From Massilia sp. Root418 (lineage in GTDB: Bacteria > Pseudomonadota > Gammaproteobacteria > Burkholderiales > Burkholderiaceae_D): DNA of 64,000 nt. The stretch's first letter is position 1. Each line of letters starts with the position of its first letter. Below the pieces are notes generated by a model. It did no database searches, was not told where the DNA came from, and worked only from the letters and a program-made list of their open reading frames with translations. Below, piece by piece: positions 31,010-41,927 of this stretch. The position numbers and the translations under genes are program-made. The stretch spans positions 248,281 to 312,280 of the forward strand of contig NZ_LMEC01000001.1 of the NCBI RefSeq assembly GCF_001425265.1, in the 5' to 3' direction.

Positions 31010-33460
31010 ATGCGCCTGTTCCGCTTCCGCAGCCTGGAGACCCGCATCGTCACGCTGTTCCTGGTGCTGATCGTGGCGGTGCAGGTGGTGGGCCTGCTGC
31101 TGATCCAGCGCGGCATCGACAACAACGCGCGCGCCGCCATCGGCGTGGAGCTGAACAACGGCGCCAAGGTGTTCCGCCGCCTGCTGGAGCAGAACGCGCA
31201 AAGCCTGCGCTTCGGCGCCCGCCTGCTGGCGCGCGACACTGCCTTCGTGGCCGCCATCGGCAACAACGACGAATCCGACCGCGCCACCATCGAGTCGGCG
31301 CTGGCCAACAGCGGCCGCCGCATCAAGGCCACCGCGTCCATGCTGGTGTCGTCCGAACGCAAGATCACCGCCACCACCAGCCAGGCGCAGTCGGCCGGGC
31401 TGGAAAAGCTGGTCATGGGCATGCTGGACGAGGCCGAGGCGTCGGACGGCGCCAACGGGGTCGCCGTGGTGGACCGCTATCCCTATCAGGTGGTGGTGAT
31501 GCCGGTCAAGGCACCCATCGTCATCGGCTACATCGTGATGACCTTCCCGATCGACGGCCAGCTGGCGGCGGAAATGCAAAGCGTGACCGGACTGCATACC
31601 TCCATCCTCACGCGCGACCGGCAGGGCAACCTGCTGCCGGTGGCGTCCACCTTCGGCGTGCCGGCGGTGTCCGGCCTGGTGACGCAGTTGCAGGCCAAGC
31701 CGCGCCAGCAGGACGCGCCGTTCGACGCCGACGTGCAGGGCGCGCGCTACAGCGTGCGCCAGTTGCTGATCGGCGAGGACGCGGGGCAGGCCGTGAGCGT
31801 ACTGCTGGCGCGCTCCATTGACGAAGCCATTTCCGAATACGCGCGCCTGGAGCGCTGGCTGCTAGGGCTGACCATCGCCGGCATCGTCATTTCGGCCATG
31901 GCCAGCGTGTTTACCGCCAAGCGCATCGCCCAGCCGCTCACGCTGCTGGCCGATACCGCCAAGCGCCTGGAGCGCGGCGACTACAAGGGCCAGATCGAGT
32001 TCAAGCGCGAAGACGAGATCGGCGCGCTGGCGCAAGCCTTCGACAGCATGCGCGACGGGATTGCCAAGCGCGAGCAGGAAATCCGCCGCCTGGCGTACTG
32101 GGACACCCTGACCGGCCTGCCCAACCGGGCCCAGTTCGTGCTGCACCTGAACGATTCCATCGCCGAGGCGCGCAAGCGCGACACGTCGGTGTTCGTGCTG
32201 ATGATGGACCTGGACCGCTTCAAGCACGTCAACGACGTCATGGGCCACAGCTTCGGCGACGCGCTGCTGCGCCAGGTGGCGGGCCGGCTGCAGCTGCAAG
32301 TGGCCAACCGCCGCGACACCTCGGCGCAGGTGGCGCGCCTGGGCGGCGACGAGTTCGTGGTGCTGCTGCCCGATACCACCCTGGAGCAGGCGCAGCTGAC
32401 CGCGCGCGACATCCTGGCGGCGCTGGAAACCCCGCTGTCGCTGGACGAGCAGATGGTGGACATCGGCGCCGGCCTGGGCATCGCCGGCTACCCGCTGCAC
32501 GGCGACAGCGCCGAGGCCGTGCTGAGCGGGGCCGAGGTGGCCATGTACAGCGCCAAGCAGCGCAACGACGGCGCCGTGGTGTACGACGCGGCCATCGACA
32601 AGTCCAGCGAGCAAAGCCTGTCGCTGCTCACCGAGCTGCGCAACGCGGTCGAGCGCAACGAGTTCCGCCTGTTCGTGCAACCCAAGATCACGCTGGCCGA
32701 CGGCAAGGCGGTGGGCGCCGAAGCGCTGGTGCGCTGGGTGCACCCCGAGCGCGGCAATGTTTTCCCGGACCAGTTCATCCCCTTCGCCGAGCAGACCGGT
32801 TTCATCCGTGTGCTGACGCGCTGGGTCATGGAGCAGTCGGCCGTGCTGTGCCGCGAGCTGGCCGAACAGGGCATCGCGCTAAAAATTTCCGTCAACCTGT
32901 CCACCCGCGACCTGATGGACCAGGACTTGCCCGTGAAATTCGCCGAGCTGCTGGCGCGCCACCAGCTCGGGCCCGGCGCGTTCTGCCTGGAGATCACGGA
33001 AAGCGCCATCATGGACGATCCGGTGCGGGCGCAGAACACGCTGGAGCGCCTGCACGCCATGGGCATGGACTTGTCCATTGACGACTTCGGCACCGGCTAT
33101 TCCTCGCTGGCCTATCTGAAGCGGCTGCCGGTGGACGAGCTGAAGATCGACAAGTCCTTCGTGCTCAATATGGAGAACGACATCGGCGACACCAAGATCG
33201 TGCGTTCCACCATCGACCTGGGCCACAACATGGGCTTGCGCGTGGTGGCGGAGGGCATCGAGACCGAAGCCGTGTGGCGCCTGCTGGCGCGCATGGGCTG
33301 CGACCAGGGCCAGGGCTATTTCATGAGCCGCCCCATGCCGGCCGCGCAGCTGGCCGGCTGGCTGGCGCAGTGGCAGCCGCCGATCGCGCTGGCCGGCGCC
33401 GATGCGAATGCGGGCGCCAATGCAGCCACGGGCGCCCAGCGGCCCGCGCTCACCGAATAA
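31010..33460 (+). CDS. Membrane GGDEF-EAL protein with HAMP domain
   Basis: A 816-residue protein with one membrane segment (about 12-32), a periplasmic sensor region (about 35-280) and a second membrane segment (about 283-303). HAMP follows (303-356), then GGDEF (about 358-525, motif GGDEF 445-449 intact) and EAL (about 535-790, motif EAL 571-573 intact, with ITESA, IDDFGTGYSS, KIDKSFV, AEGIET and GQGYFMSRP). No RxxD inhibitory site is visible just before GGDEF. It may make and break c-di-GMP in response to a periplasmic signal. It is 8 bp downstream of the cupredoxin gene, a likely operon. The C-terminus has an Ala-rich tail. Confidence 0.92.
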   Translation: MRLFRFRSLETRIVTLFLVLIVAVQVVGLLLIQRGIDNNARAAIGVELNNGAKVFRRLLEQNAQSLRFGARLLARDTAFVAAIGNNDESDRATIESALANSGRRIKATASMLVSSERKITATTSQAQSAGLEKLVMGMLDEAEASDGANGVAVVDRYPYQVVVMPVKAPIVIGYIVMTFPIDGQLAAEMQSVTGLHTSILTRDRQGNLLPVASTFGVPAVSGLVTQLQAKPRQQDAPFDADVQGARYSVRQLLIGEDAGQAVSVLLARSIDEAISEYARLERWLLGLTIAGIVISAMASVFTAKRIAQPLTLLADTAKRLERGDYKGQIEFKREDEIGALAQAFDSMRDGIAKREQEIRRLAYWDTLTGLPNRAQFVLHLNDSIAEARKRDTSVFVLMMDLDRFKHVNDVMGHSFGDALLRQVAGRLQLQVANRRDTSAQVARLGGDEFVVLLPDTTLEQAQLTARDILAALETPLSLDEQMVDIGAGLGIAGYPLHGDSAEAVLSGAEVAMYSAKQRNDGAVVYDAAIDKSSEQSLSLLTELRNAVERNEFRLFVQPKITLADGKAVGAEALVRWVHPERGNVFPDQFIPFAEQTGFIRVLTRWVMEQSAVLCRELAEQGIALKISVNLSTRDLMDQDLPVKFAELLARHQLGPGAFCLEITESAIMDDPVRAQNTLERLHAMGMDLSIDDFGTGYSSLAYLKRLPVDELKIDKSFVLNMENDIGDTKIVRSTIDLGHNMGLRVVAEGIETEAVWRLLARMGCDQGQGYFMSRPMPAAQLAGWLAQWQPPIALAGADANAGANAATGAQRPALTE

Positions 33461-33487
33461 AAAGCGCCGCAGCGGGTTCTGGAACAT

Positions 33488-33516
33488 TTCAAATTTGTCA
33501 CATTCCACGCTATGAT
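33488..33516 (+). promoter_or_regulatory. Candidate promoter of the prolyl oligopeptidase gene
   Basis: TTCAAA (33488-33493) and TATGAT (33511-33516) are 17 bp apart and lie 60 bases before the ATG. The -35 is weak. Confidence 0.4.
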
Positions 33517-33576
33517 CGATTTCGGCGTGGCAACGGCCCCGCCATCCCCGAATAACATTGGACGAGACGACTTCCC

Positions 33577-35748
<2,172 letters not shown>

Positions 35749-35753
35749 GGCCG

Positions 35754-35783
35754 TTGCATGGCGGGCGGCAGCCCGCCATGCAA
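35754..35783 (+). repeat. Perfect 13-bp stem hairpin after the S9A gene
   Basis: TTGCATGGCGGGC (35754-35766) and its exact reverse complement (35771-35783) flank a GGCA loop. No U-run follows; a second hairpin with T-run lies 25 bases on. Confidence 0.7.
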
Positions 35784-35807
35784 GCCGCCCCGCAGCCTCG
35801 TTTGAAC

Positions 35808-35830
35808 ACGCGCCCTCCGGGGCGCGTTTT
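35808..35830 (+). terminator. Intrinsic terminator
   Basis: ACGCGCCC (35808-35815), loop TCCG, GGGCGCGT (35820-35827), then TTT. Good candidate for ending the prolyl oligopeptidase transcript, 20 bases before the next ATG. Confidence 0.7.
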
Positions 35831-35850
35831 ACCATCCACCCACCACGCCC

Positions 35851-38334
35851 ATGACCAAGCCCGCCTCCCTGCTCGCACTCCTGCTGCTGACCGCCATCCC
35901 CTCCGCGCCTGTCTTCGCCGCCGACGCGCCTAAAACGCTCTCCGAGCACACCAGTGGGCTGCAGGCGCAGCCGGGCTTCATCGACGTCTGGCGCGACAGC
36001 GACAAGGGCAGGGTGCTGCTGTCCGTGGCTGCGCTGGACCAGCCCTTCCTGCTGGTGAGCTCCCTGCCGTACGCGCTCGGCTCGAACGACGTGGGCCTGG
36101 ACCGCGGCCAGCCCGGCGAAGTGAAGATGGTGCGCTTCCGGAAGCACGGTGCGCGCCTGTTCCTGGTGCAGGACAACAGCCGCTTCGTGGCCGCCTCGCG
36201 CGACGCGGACGAGCGCGCGGCCGTGGCCGAATCCTTTGCCGGCGCGGTGCTGTGGGCCGGCGACATCCTCGCCAGCGACGGTGGCAAGCACCTGGTGGAC
36301 TTCTCCAGCTTCCTGCTGGCCGACCAGCACGGCGTGGCCAGCCGCATCGCAGGCGCCAAACAGGGCGCCTACAGCGTGGACGCGAGGCGCAGCGCCGTGC
36401 TGCCCGAGCTGGCCAGGAGCTTCCCCGACAATACCGAGCTGGAGGCGCTGCTGACCTTCCAGGGCCCCGGCCAGGGCGAATACGTCAAGCAGGTGGCGGC
36501 CGATCCGGCCAGCCTGTCCATGCGCCAGCACATCAGCCTGGTGCGCCTGCCGGATACGGGCGCCGGCGCCGGCGCCACGCGCTATCAGCCGCGCGTCTAC
36601 CACCCGGCCTCCGGCGGCTTCGATACCGGCTACTACGACTTCGCCACGCCGCTGGCCAAGAGCCTGGACGTGCGCTGGCAAGTGCGCCACCGCCTGGAAA
36701 AATCCGATCCCGCCGCCGTGGCAGCCGGCACGCCCGGCGCCGTGAAAAAGCCCATCGTCTACTACGTGGACCGCGGCGCGCCGGAACCCGTGCGCAGCGC
36801 CTTGCTCGACGGCGCCCGCTGGTGGGCCAGCGCCTTCGAGAAGGCTGGCTTCAAGGACGCCTACCGCGTCGAGCTGCTGCCCGAAGGCGCCGACGCCATG
36901 GACGTGCGCTACAACGTCATCACCTGGACCCACCGCGCCACGCGCGGCTGGTCCTACGGCAATGCGCTGTCCGACCCGCGCACCGGCGAAATCATTCGCG
37001 GCGCCGTCAACCTCGGCTCGCAGCGCGTGCGGCAGGATATCCTGATCGCCGAAAGCCTGCTGGCGCCTTACGGCAAGGGTGGCGGCGCGGACAAGCAGAA
37101 GCTGGCGGAGGCCATGGCGCTGGCGCGCTTGCGCCAGCTGTCCGCGCACGAAGTCGGCCACACGCTCGGCTTTGCCCACAATTTCGCGGCCAGCCGCCAC
37201 GGCAACGGCTCCGTGATGGACTATCCCCACCCGGTCCTGAAGATCAACGCCCAGGGCGAGATCGACGTGCAGGATGCCTACGGCGTGGGTGTTGGCCCGT
37301 GGGACGACTACATCGTCAAGCACGTCTACGGCCAGTTCGCCAGCGAAGACCAGGCTGCAGCGGCGCTGGCGAAACTGCGCGCCGAGGCGCGCGCCGCCGG
37401 GCTGGAATACGCCGGCGACAGCGACGCCCGCTCGCCCGGCTCGGTCCATCCGCAAGGCCTGCTGTGGGACTTCGGCCCCGACTCGATCAAGACCTGGGAT
37501 GCGCTCGGTGCCGTGCGCCGCAAAGCGCTGGACCAGTTCTCGTTCGCCGTGCTGCCCGACGAGCGCCAGGCCGGGGAACTGGAAGCGCGCCTGGTGCCGG
37601 TCTACCTGCTGCAGCGCTATCAGGGCGAAGCGCTGGCGCGGCTGGTCGGCGGCGGCGACTTCGAATACGGCACCAGCGGCGACGTGAAAGCGGGGCTGGC
37701 GAAAGGCGGCGTGCGCGTGGTGCCCGCCAGCACCCAGCGCGATGCGCTGGCCCGCCTGGCCGATACGCTGCGCGCGGAGTACCTGGCCCTGCCGGCCGGC
37801 GTGCTCGACCAGCTCACGCCGCCTGCGCAAGGCTATGAGCGCAACCGCGAGTACTTCCAGACCGGCATGGACAGCGTGTTCGACGCCTTGTCCGCAGCGG
37901 AGGCGGGCGCCGCGCACAGCGTGGGCTTCCTGCTCGACGCGGCGCGCCTGAATCGCCTGGCCTGGCAGCATGCGCGTGATCCGCAGCAGCCCGGCGCAGC
38001 CGAAGTGGTGAACCTGCTGCTGCAGCGGACCTGGAAGCGCGAGCCGGTGCCCGCGTCACTGCCGGGCGGCGAGGCGGTGCAGACCGCCGCCAACTGGGTG
38101 CTGCTGGACGCCACGCTGAATGTGCTGGACGGCGGCAGGCTGCATCCCGGCGTGCAGGCCGAACTGCGCGGTGCCGCCGCTGACTTCGCGGCGTGGCTGG
38201 CGAAGCATCCCGGCCAGGGCACCACTGTGGCCAGCCGCAAGCAGGCCGCCGAACTCCTTCGGGCCTACTTCGCAGACCCCCGCAGCGTAAAACTGCGCGC
38301 CTTGCCATCCGTGCCGCCCGGCGCCCCGATCTGA
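35851..38334 (+). CDS. Secreted zinc-dependent metzincin-like protease (DUF5117/DUF4953 type)
   Basis: The 827-residue protein has a signal peptide (about 1-24) and an N-terminal DUF5117-like region (GLQAQPGFIDVWRDSDKGRVLL, NDVGLDRGQPGEV). A zincin domain follows with HEVGHTLGFAHNF: zinc ligands His433, His437 and His443, base Glu434. A methionine follows in SVMDYPHP, compatible with a met-turn. The C-terminal part is helical with VYLLQRYQGEALARLVGG. The family is secreted and its substrates are not defined. The upstream intrinsic terminator suggests separate transcription from the peptidase gene. Confidence 0.9.
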   Translation: MTKPASLLALLLLTAIPSAPVFAADAPKTLSEHTSGLQAQPGFIDVWRDSDKGRVLLSVAALDQPFLLVSSLPYALGSNDVGLDRGQPGEVKMVRFRKHGARLFLVQDNSRFVAASRDADERAAVAESFAGAVLWAGDILASDGGKHLVDFSSFLLADQHGVASRIAGAKQGAYSVDARRSAVLPELARSFPDNTELEALLTFQGPGQGEYVKQVAADPASLSMRQHISLVRLPDTGAGAGATRYQPRVYHPASGGFDTGYYDFATPLAKSLDVRWQVRHRLEKSDPAAVAAGTPGAVKKPIVYYVDRGAPEPVRSALLDGARWWASAFEKAGFKDAYRVELLPEGADAMDVRYNVITWTHRATRGWSYGNALSDPRTGEIIRGAVNLGSQRVRQDILIAESLLAPYGKGGGADKQKLAEAMALARLRQLSAHEVGHTLGFAHNFAASRHGNGSVMDYPHPVLKINAQGEIDVQDAYGVGVGPWDDYIVKHVYGQFASEDQAAAALAKLRAEARAAGLEYAGDSDARSPGSVHPQGLLWDFGPDSIKTWDALGAVRRKALDQFSFAVLPDERQAGELEARLVPVYLLQRYQGEALARLVGGGDFEYGTSGDVKAGLAKGGVRVVPASTQRDALARLADTLRAEYLALPAGVLDQLTPPAQGYERNREYFQTGMDSVFDALSAAEAGAAHSVGFLLDAARLNRLAWQHARDPQQPGAAEVVNLLLQRTWKREPVPASLPGGEAVQTAANWVLLDATLNVLDGGRLHPGVQAELRGAAADFAAWLAKHPGQGTTVASRKQAAELLRAYFADPRSVKLRALPSVPPGAPI

Positions 38335-38429
38335 TCCGGCGCGGCCCGTCACAGCCCGCCATGGCGTCACGCACGGCCCGGCGGGCCGGCCCGGTGCGGG
38401 AGATGGCCCGACCGGTCGGCCGCTTCTTC

Positions 38430-39266
38430 CTACAGCCCGTGCTGCGCGCAGAACTTCTCCAGCGCAGCGGTGCGGCGGCCGGCCCGCTGCTGCGCCGATT
38501 TCTCCACGGCCGCGATGCGGGCCTTCTGCTGGCGCAGTTCCTTGTCCGCCACCAGATGGCCCGGATAGTCCCCATTGCGGCGGTCCACCGCGCCGCGCAG
38601 GTTGGCCCCCTGCAGCGCCTGCATGACTTCGCTTTCCGGGATTGGCCCCTTGAACCCGGTGGGGCTGAGCTGGTGCCAGTTGCCGGTGTCGGCTTCCTGC
38701 CACGACAGAATGCCGCCGCTGGTGACCGACAGCGGCGACCAGACGTTCTCCTTCAATGTGAAAGGGCCGGACGATCCGCCGTTTTGGTAAAACGACGGCA
38801 GCACGAAATCGGACACCCAGACGCCGTTGAGCGCATAGGCGCAGCCCAGGCTCTGGCACGGATCGCATACCTCCACCAGAAACCTGACCGTCTTGCCGCT
38901 GCCCCTGGGGTCCGGCCCGGTGCGGAAGTTGGCGCCGAGCGGGTCGATCAGCATCTCGATCGCCTCGTGGCTGGCCGCCAGCGACCACATGCCCTTGGCC
39001 TGGTGCTGCACGATGGCGATCACCGGTTCATCGCTGCGTTCGGGCCGCGAATGCATGCCGCCCACGCCGTGCGCGTCCGGCACCACCAGGATCTGCCAGT
39101 ATTCGCCGGGCGCGTCGCTGGCGTGCTCGAACGGCATGACGATGCCCGACACGTTCCAGTGCGGGGCCACGTCGCGCGCCAGCTGCTGGCTGATGGCCCC
39201 CGCGATTTTCGACAGCTCGGACATGGGGATGGAGACGCCGCGCGGCGCCAGCGCAATGGGTTGCAT
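38430..39266 (-). CDS. Unassigned protein with HExxE motif
   Basis: The 278-residue protein has an ASHEAIEMLIDP motif (His100, Glu101, Glu104). This resembles the SHEIAEAxTDP-type motif seen in some uncharacterised bacterial proteins and in EXORDIUM-like proteins, and could be a metal site, but protease activity is not established. Other marks are GVGGMHSRPERSDEP, FLVEVCDPCQSLGCAY with clustered cysteines, and a basic helical C-terminus. No signal peptide is visible. The ATG at 39266 is preceded by GGGAG and lies 13 bases after the stop of the lipoprotein gene, so the two form a unit. I do not recognise a function. Confidence 0.65.
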   Translation of the reverse strand: MQPIALAPRGVSIPMSELSKIAGAISQQLARDVAPHWNVSGIVMPFEHASDAPGEYWQILVVPDAHGVGGMHSRPERSDEPVIAIVQHQAKGMWSLAASHEAIEMLIDPLGANFRTGPDPRGSGKTVRFLVEVCDPCQSLGCAYALNGVWVSDFVLPSFYQNGGSSGPFTLKENVWSPLSVTSGGILSWQEADTGNWHQLSPTGFKGPIPESEVMQALQGANLRGAVDRRNGDYPGHLVADKELRQQKARIAAVEKSAQQRAGRRTAALEKFCAQHGL

Positions 39267-39279
39267 GTCCACTCCCGCC

Positions 39280-40404
39280 TCAGTTGTCCCTGGCCTTGTG
39301 CACCGCGTCCACCTTGTCCGAGATCGAGGTGACCGCATCGCCGATGCCCATCAGGGCGTCCATCAGGTCGGGCAGCGACACCGAGGCGTTGGCCTTCTGC
39401 GCCTGGTCCAGGCCCGCCTTGAGCGCATCCAGTATCTTCTTGTCGTCGATCTTGTACAGGCTGCGGTAGTTGGCAATCTGCAGCGACAGTTCGGCTGCGG
39501 CCGCGCGGTCGGCCGCGCTGGCCAGGCAGTTGCGCGGCGTAGCGGCGCTGCGGCAGGGGGCCAGGCTGTCCCAGTTGGCGCGGATGGACTTCGCGGTCAT
39601 CCAGCGCCGGATCGTGATCGAGGCGCCGAGGTTGGAGCGGTTCATCTGCGTGGCAAGCGGCGAGGCGCTGGCGGGGTAGACCACCTTGCTGCCGAACTTG
39701 CCGTCCTTGGTGTCCTCGGCCAGCTCCTTGCGCGCCTCTTCCAGTTGCGGCAACAGGCTGGCGACGGTGGCGCGTACCGCCTTTTCGCGCTGCGCCGCTT
39801 CGCCGTACTTGAGCAATTCCTTCGCCAGATCGCCCCACGCCATGATCAGGCCAACCACTGGTGCGATGGCCGTTGCGTTGAGCGCCGGATCGGCCGACAG
39901 CTTGGCGTTGGCGGCGGTATCGGCCGCGAACAGTGCCATGCAGCGGTTGAAGTTATCCTTCTTCTTTTTGGCTGCCGCTTGCAGCTCCGCCCCCGGCGCG
40001 CCGTCGGCGTTCGCCTGGGCTTCCTTGTTCTTGCGGATCTGCTTGACGTAGCCGGCGAAACTGGTGTCGTCCGGCTTGGTGGCCACCTTGCTGACGGTTT
40101 CCAGCGCATCGCTGAACTGCTGCAGATCGGCCGCGGTGGCGCTCAAGCCCTCCGGCGCGCCGCACACCAGGCTTTGCGGATTGGCGGCGGGCTGCTCGAC
40201 CAGGCCGAGTGCGTTCGCCTGGATCACATCGCTTTCCGCCGCCTGCACCACGGCTGCGGCCTTTGCGAGCGCCGCCACCGGTTCCTCAAGCGCGTTGTTG
40301 AAGGTCTTGGCGGTGCTGCAGCCGCCCAACGCGGCCAGCGTGAACAGGGCGGCAACGGCGGGCAAGAACGAACGGACAGTTGGCGATACGACGCTTAAAG
40401 GCAT
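39280..40404 (-). CDS. Predicted lipoprotein of unknown function
   Basis: The 374-residue product has a signal peptide with a lipobox LAALGGC (Cys29), so it should be acylated and anchored to a membrane facing the periplasm. The mature part is mostly alpha-helical and Ala/Lys-rich, with predicted amphipathic helices (LEEPVAALAKAAAVVQAAES, LLPQLEEARKELAED, IADDKKILDALKAG-like) and three Cys (CGAPE, NFNRCMAL, APCRSA...RNCL) that may pair. GGAG upstream of the ATG at 40404 supports the start. It is co-directional with the HExxE gene and divergent from amtB. Family not recognised. Confidence 0.7.
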   Translation of the reverse strand: MPLSVVSPTVRSFLPAVAALFTLAALGGCSTAKTFNNALEEPVAALAKAAAVVQAAESDVIQANALGLVEQPAANPQSLVCGAPEGLSATAADLQQFSDALETVSKVATKPDDTSFAGYVKQIRKNKEAQANADGAPGAELQAAAKKKKDNFNRCMALFAADTAANAKLSADPALNATAIAPVVGLIMAWGDLAKELLKYGEAAQREKAVRATVASLLPQLEEARKELAEDTKDGKFGSKVVYPASASPLATQMNRSNLGASITIRRWMTAKSIRANWDSLAPCRSAATPRNCLASAADRAAAAELSLQIANYRSLYKIDDKKILDALKAGLDQAQKANASVSLPDLMDALMGIGDAVTSISDKVDAVHKARDN

Positions 40405-40503
40405 GGTGCGCTCCGGGTCTGGGTTAAAAAGATATCATTTTTACATTTTGCTCCTAATCGTGCATCTTAAATCTCTCGAATATTCACGCCGCACCAACAG
40501 GAG

Positions 40504-40535
40504 GCACCAAGGCGGTGCGCGCACAGAATCGGTGC
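40504..40535 (+). promoter_or_regulatory. NtrC-like upstream activator sites for amtB
   Basis: GCACC-N5-GGTGC (40504-40518) matches the core of the NtrC site (GCACC-N5-GGTGC) perfectly. A second, GCACA-N5-GGTGC (40521-40535), lies 17 bp on. Their centres are about 107 and 90 bp upstream of the predicted sigma-54 start, the usual enhancer distance. Confidence 0.65.
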
Positions 40536-40583
40536 GCCGCGTAGCACGCGGGAGTTGGTGTGAAATCAAGGGCTTAGCTGACC

Positions 40584-40608
40584 GCACCAAATTGGTACGA
40601 AATTTGCT
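40584..40608 (+). promoter_or_regulatory. Sigma-54 promoter of amtB with overlapping NtrC-like site
   Basis: TGGTAC-N5-TTGCT (40593-40608) fits the -24/-12 consensus TGGCAC-N5-TTGCW, with GG and GC exactly 12 bp apart. A GCACC-N5-GGTAC near-match to an NtrC site (40584-40598) overlaps the -24 element. Confidence 0.75.
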
Positions 40609-40659
40609 TGTAAGAACATTCTTTATTTCATCTTGCATCCTTTTGGGGAGTGTTTTGGT

Positions 40660-41862
40660 ATGACTGGTAACAATTCTGGTGCAGACGCGCTATTCATCCT
40701 GCTCGGCGCCATCATGATCCTGGCAATGCACGCCGGCTTCGCCTTTCTTGAGCTGGGCACCGTGCGCAAGAAAAACCAGGTCAACGCGCTGGTGAAAATC
40801 CTCGTGGACTTTGCGGTGTCCACCATCGCCTACTTTTTTATCGGTTACGGCATTGCGTACGGCGTGAACTTCTTTTCCAGCGCCGACGTGCTGGCGGCGA
40901 AGAACGGCTACGAGCTGGTGAAGTTCTTCTTCCTGCTCACCTTTGCCGCCGCCATCCCGGCCATCATCTCCGGCGGCATCGCCGAACGCGCGCGTTTTCA
41001 TCCGCAGCTGATCGCCACCGCGCTGCTGGTCGGCTTCGTCTACCCCTTCTTTGAAGGCATGGTGTGGAACCAGCGCTTCGGTTTCCAGCAATGGCTGCTG
41101 CACAGCTTTGGTGCGGAGTTCCACGACTTCGCCGGCTCGGTGGTGGTGCACGCGATGGGCGGCTGGATCGCGCTGCCCGCAGTGCTGCTGCTGGGCGCGC
41201 GGCGCGGCCGCTACATGAAGAACGGCGCCATCGCGGCCCATCCGCCGTCCTCGATACCTTTCCTGGCGCTGGGCGCCTGGATCCTGACCGTGGGCTGGTT
41301 CGGCTTCAACGTAATGAGCGCGCAGGCGCTAGACAAGATGAACGGCCTGGTGGCGGTCAATTCGCTGATGGCCATGGTGGGTGGTACGCTGGTGGCTGTC
41401 CTGATGGGTAAGAACGACCCCGGCTTCGCCTATAACGGCCCGCTGGCCGGCCTGGTGGCGGTGTGCGCAGGGTCCGACCTGATGCACCCGCTGGGCGCGC
41501 TGGTCACCGGCGGTATCGCCGGCGCCGTGTTCGTGTGGATGTTCACGCTGGCGCAAAACAAGTGGAAAATCGACGACGTGCTGGGCGTCTGGCCGCTGCA
41601 CGGCCTGTGCGGCGCCTGGGGCGGCATCGCCGCCGGCGTCTTCGGCCTGAAGGGGCTGGGCGGCATGGGTGGCGTGTCCTTCGCGTCGCAGCTGATCGGC
41701 ACCACGCTGGGCGTCGCCATTGCCGGCGCATCCGGCTACGTCATCTACGGCCTGCTGAAGGCCACAGTGGGGCTGCGCCTCGATCCGGAGCAGGAATTCC
41801 AGGGCGCCGACTTGTCGGTGCACCGCATCAGCTCCACGCCTGAGCGCGAGTCGAACTGGTGA
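40660..41862 (+). CDS. amtB: Ammonium transporter (Amt family)
   Basis: The 400-residue protein has about eleven hydrophobic segments and the Amt hallmarks. GAIMILAMHAGFAFLELGTVRKKN is near the N-terminus, DFAGSVVVHAMGG carries the first pore histidine, and PLHGLCGAWGG carries the second. AFFEG-like VYPFFEGMVWN and GGIAGAVFVW are also present. It conducts ammonium/ammonia across the inner membrane. The ATG at 40660, behind GGGGAG, is preferred to a TTG start 27 bases earlier. A sigma-54/NtrC control region lies upstream, implying induction under nitrogen limitation. No glnK gene is adjacent, which is unusual for amtB. Confidence 0.94.
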   Translation: MTGNNSGADALFILLGAIMILAMHAGFAFLELGTVRKKNQVNALVKILVDFAVSTIAYFFIGYGIAYGVNFFSSADVLAAKNGYELVKFFFLLTFAAAIPAIISGGIAERARFHPQLIATALLVGFVYPFFEGMVWNQRFGFQQWLLHSFGAEFHDFAGSVVVHAMGGWIALPAVLLLGARRGRYMKNGAIAAHPPSSIPFLALGAWILTVGWFGFNVMSAQALDKMNGLVAVNSLMAMVGGTLVAVLMGKNDPGFAYNGPLAGLVAVCAGSDLMHPLGALVTGGIAGAVFVWMFTLAQNKWKIDDVLGVWPLHGLCGAWGGIAAGVFGLKGLGGMGGVSFASQLIGTTLGVAIAGASGYVIYGLLKATVGLRLDPEQEFQGADLSVHRISSTPERESNW

Positions 41863-41927
41863 GCCTGCGCGGCTATAGTCTATAGTTGCGGGATATGCCG
41901 TATCAACATGAACAGAAAGGCAATCCC

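Noticed and set aside
38335-38429. GC-rich inverted repeats (GGCCCG/CGGGCC near 38375-38387) between convergent genes
   Set aside because: Short arms, one-base loop and no T-run; such matches are expected by chance in this base composition, so no terminator was called.
40405-40659. The 255-bp gap upstream of amtB was scanned for a small RNA or small gene
   Set aside because: The structure is explained by NtrC-like sites and a sigma-54 promoter; no open frame with a ribosome-binding site was found.
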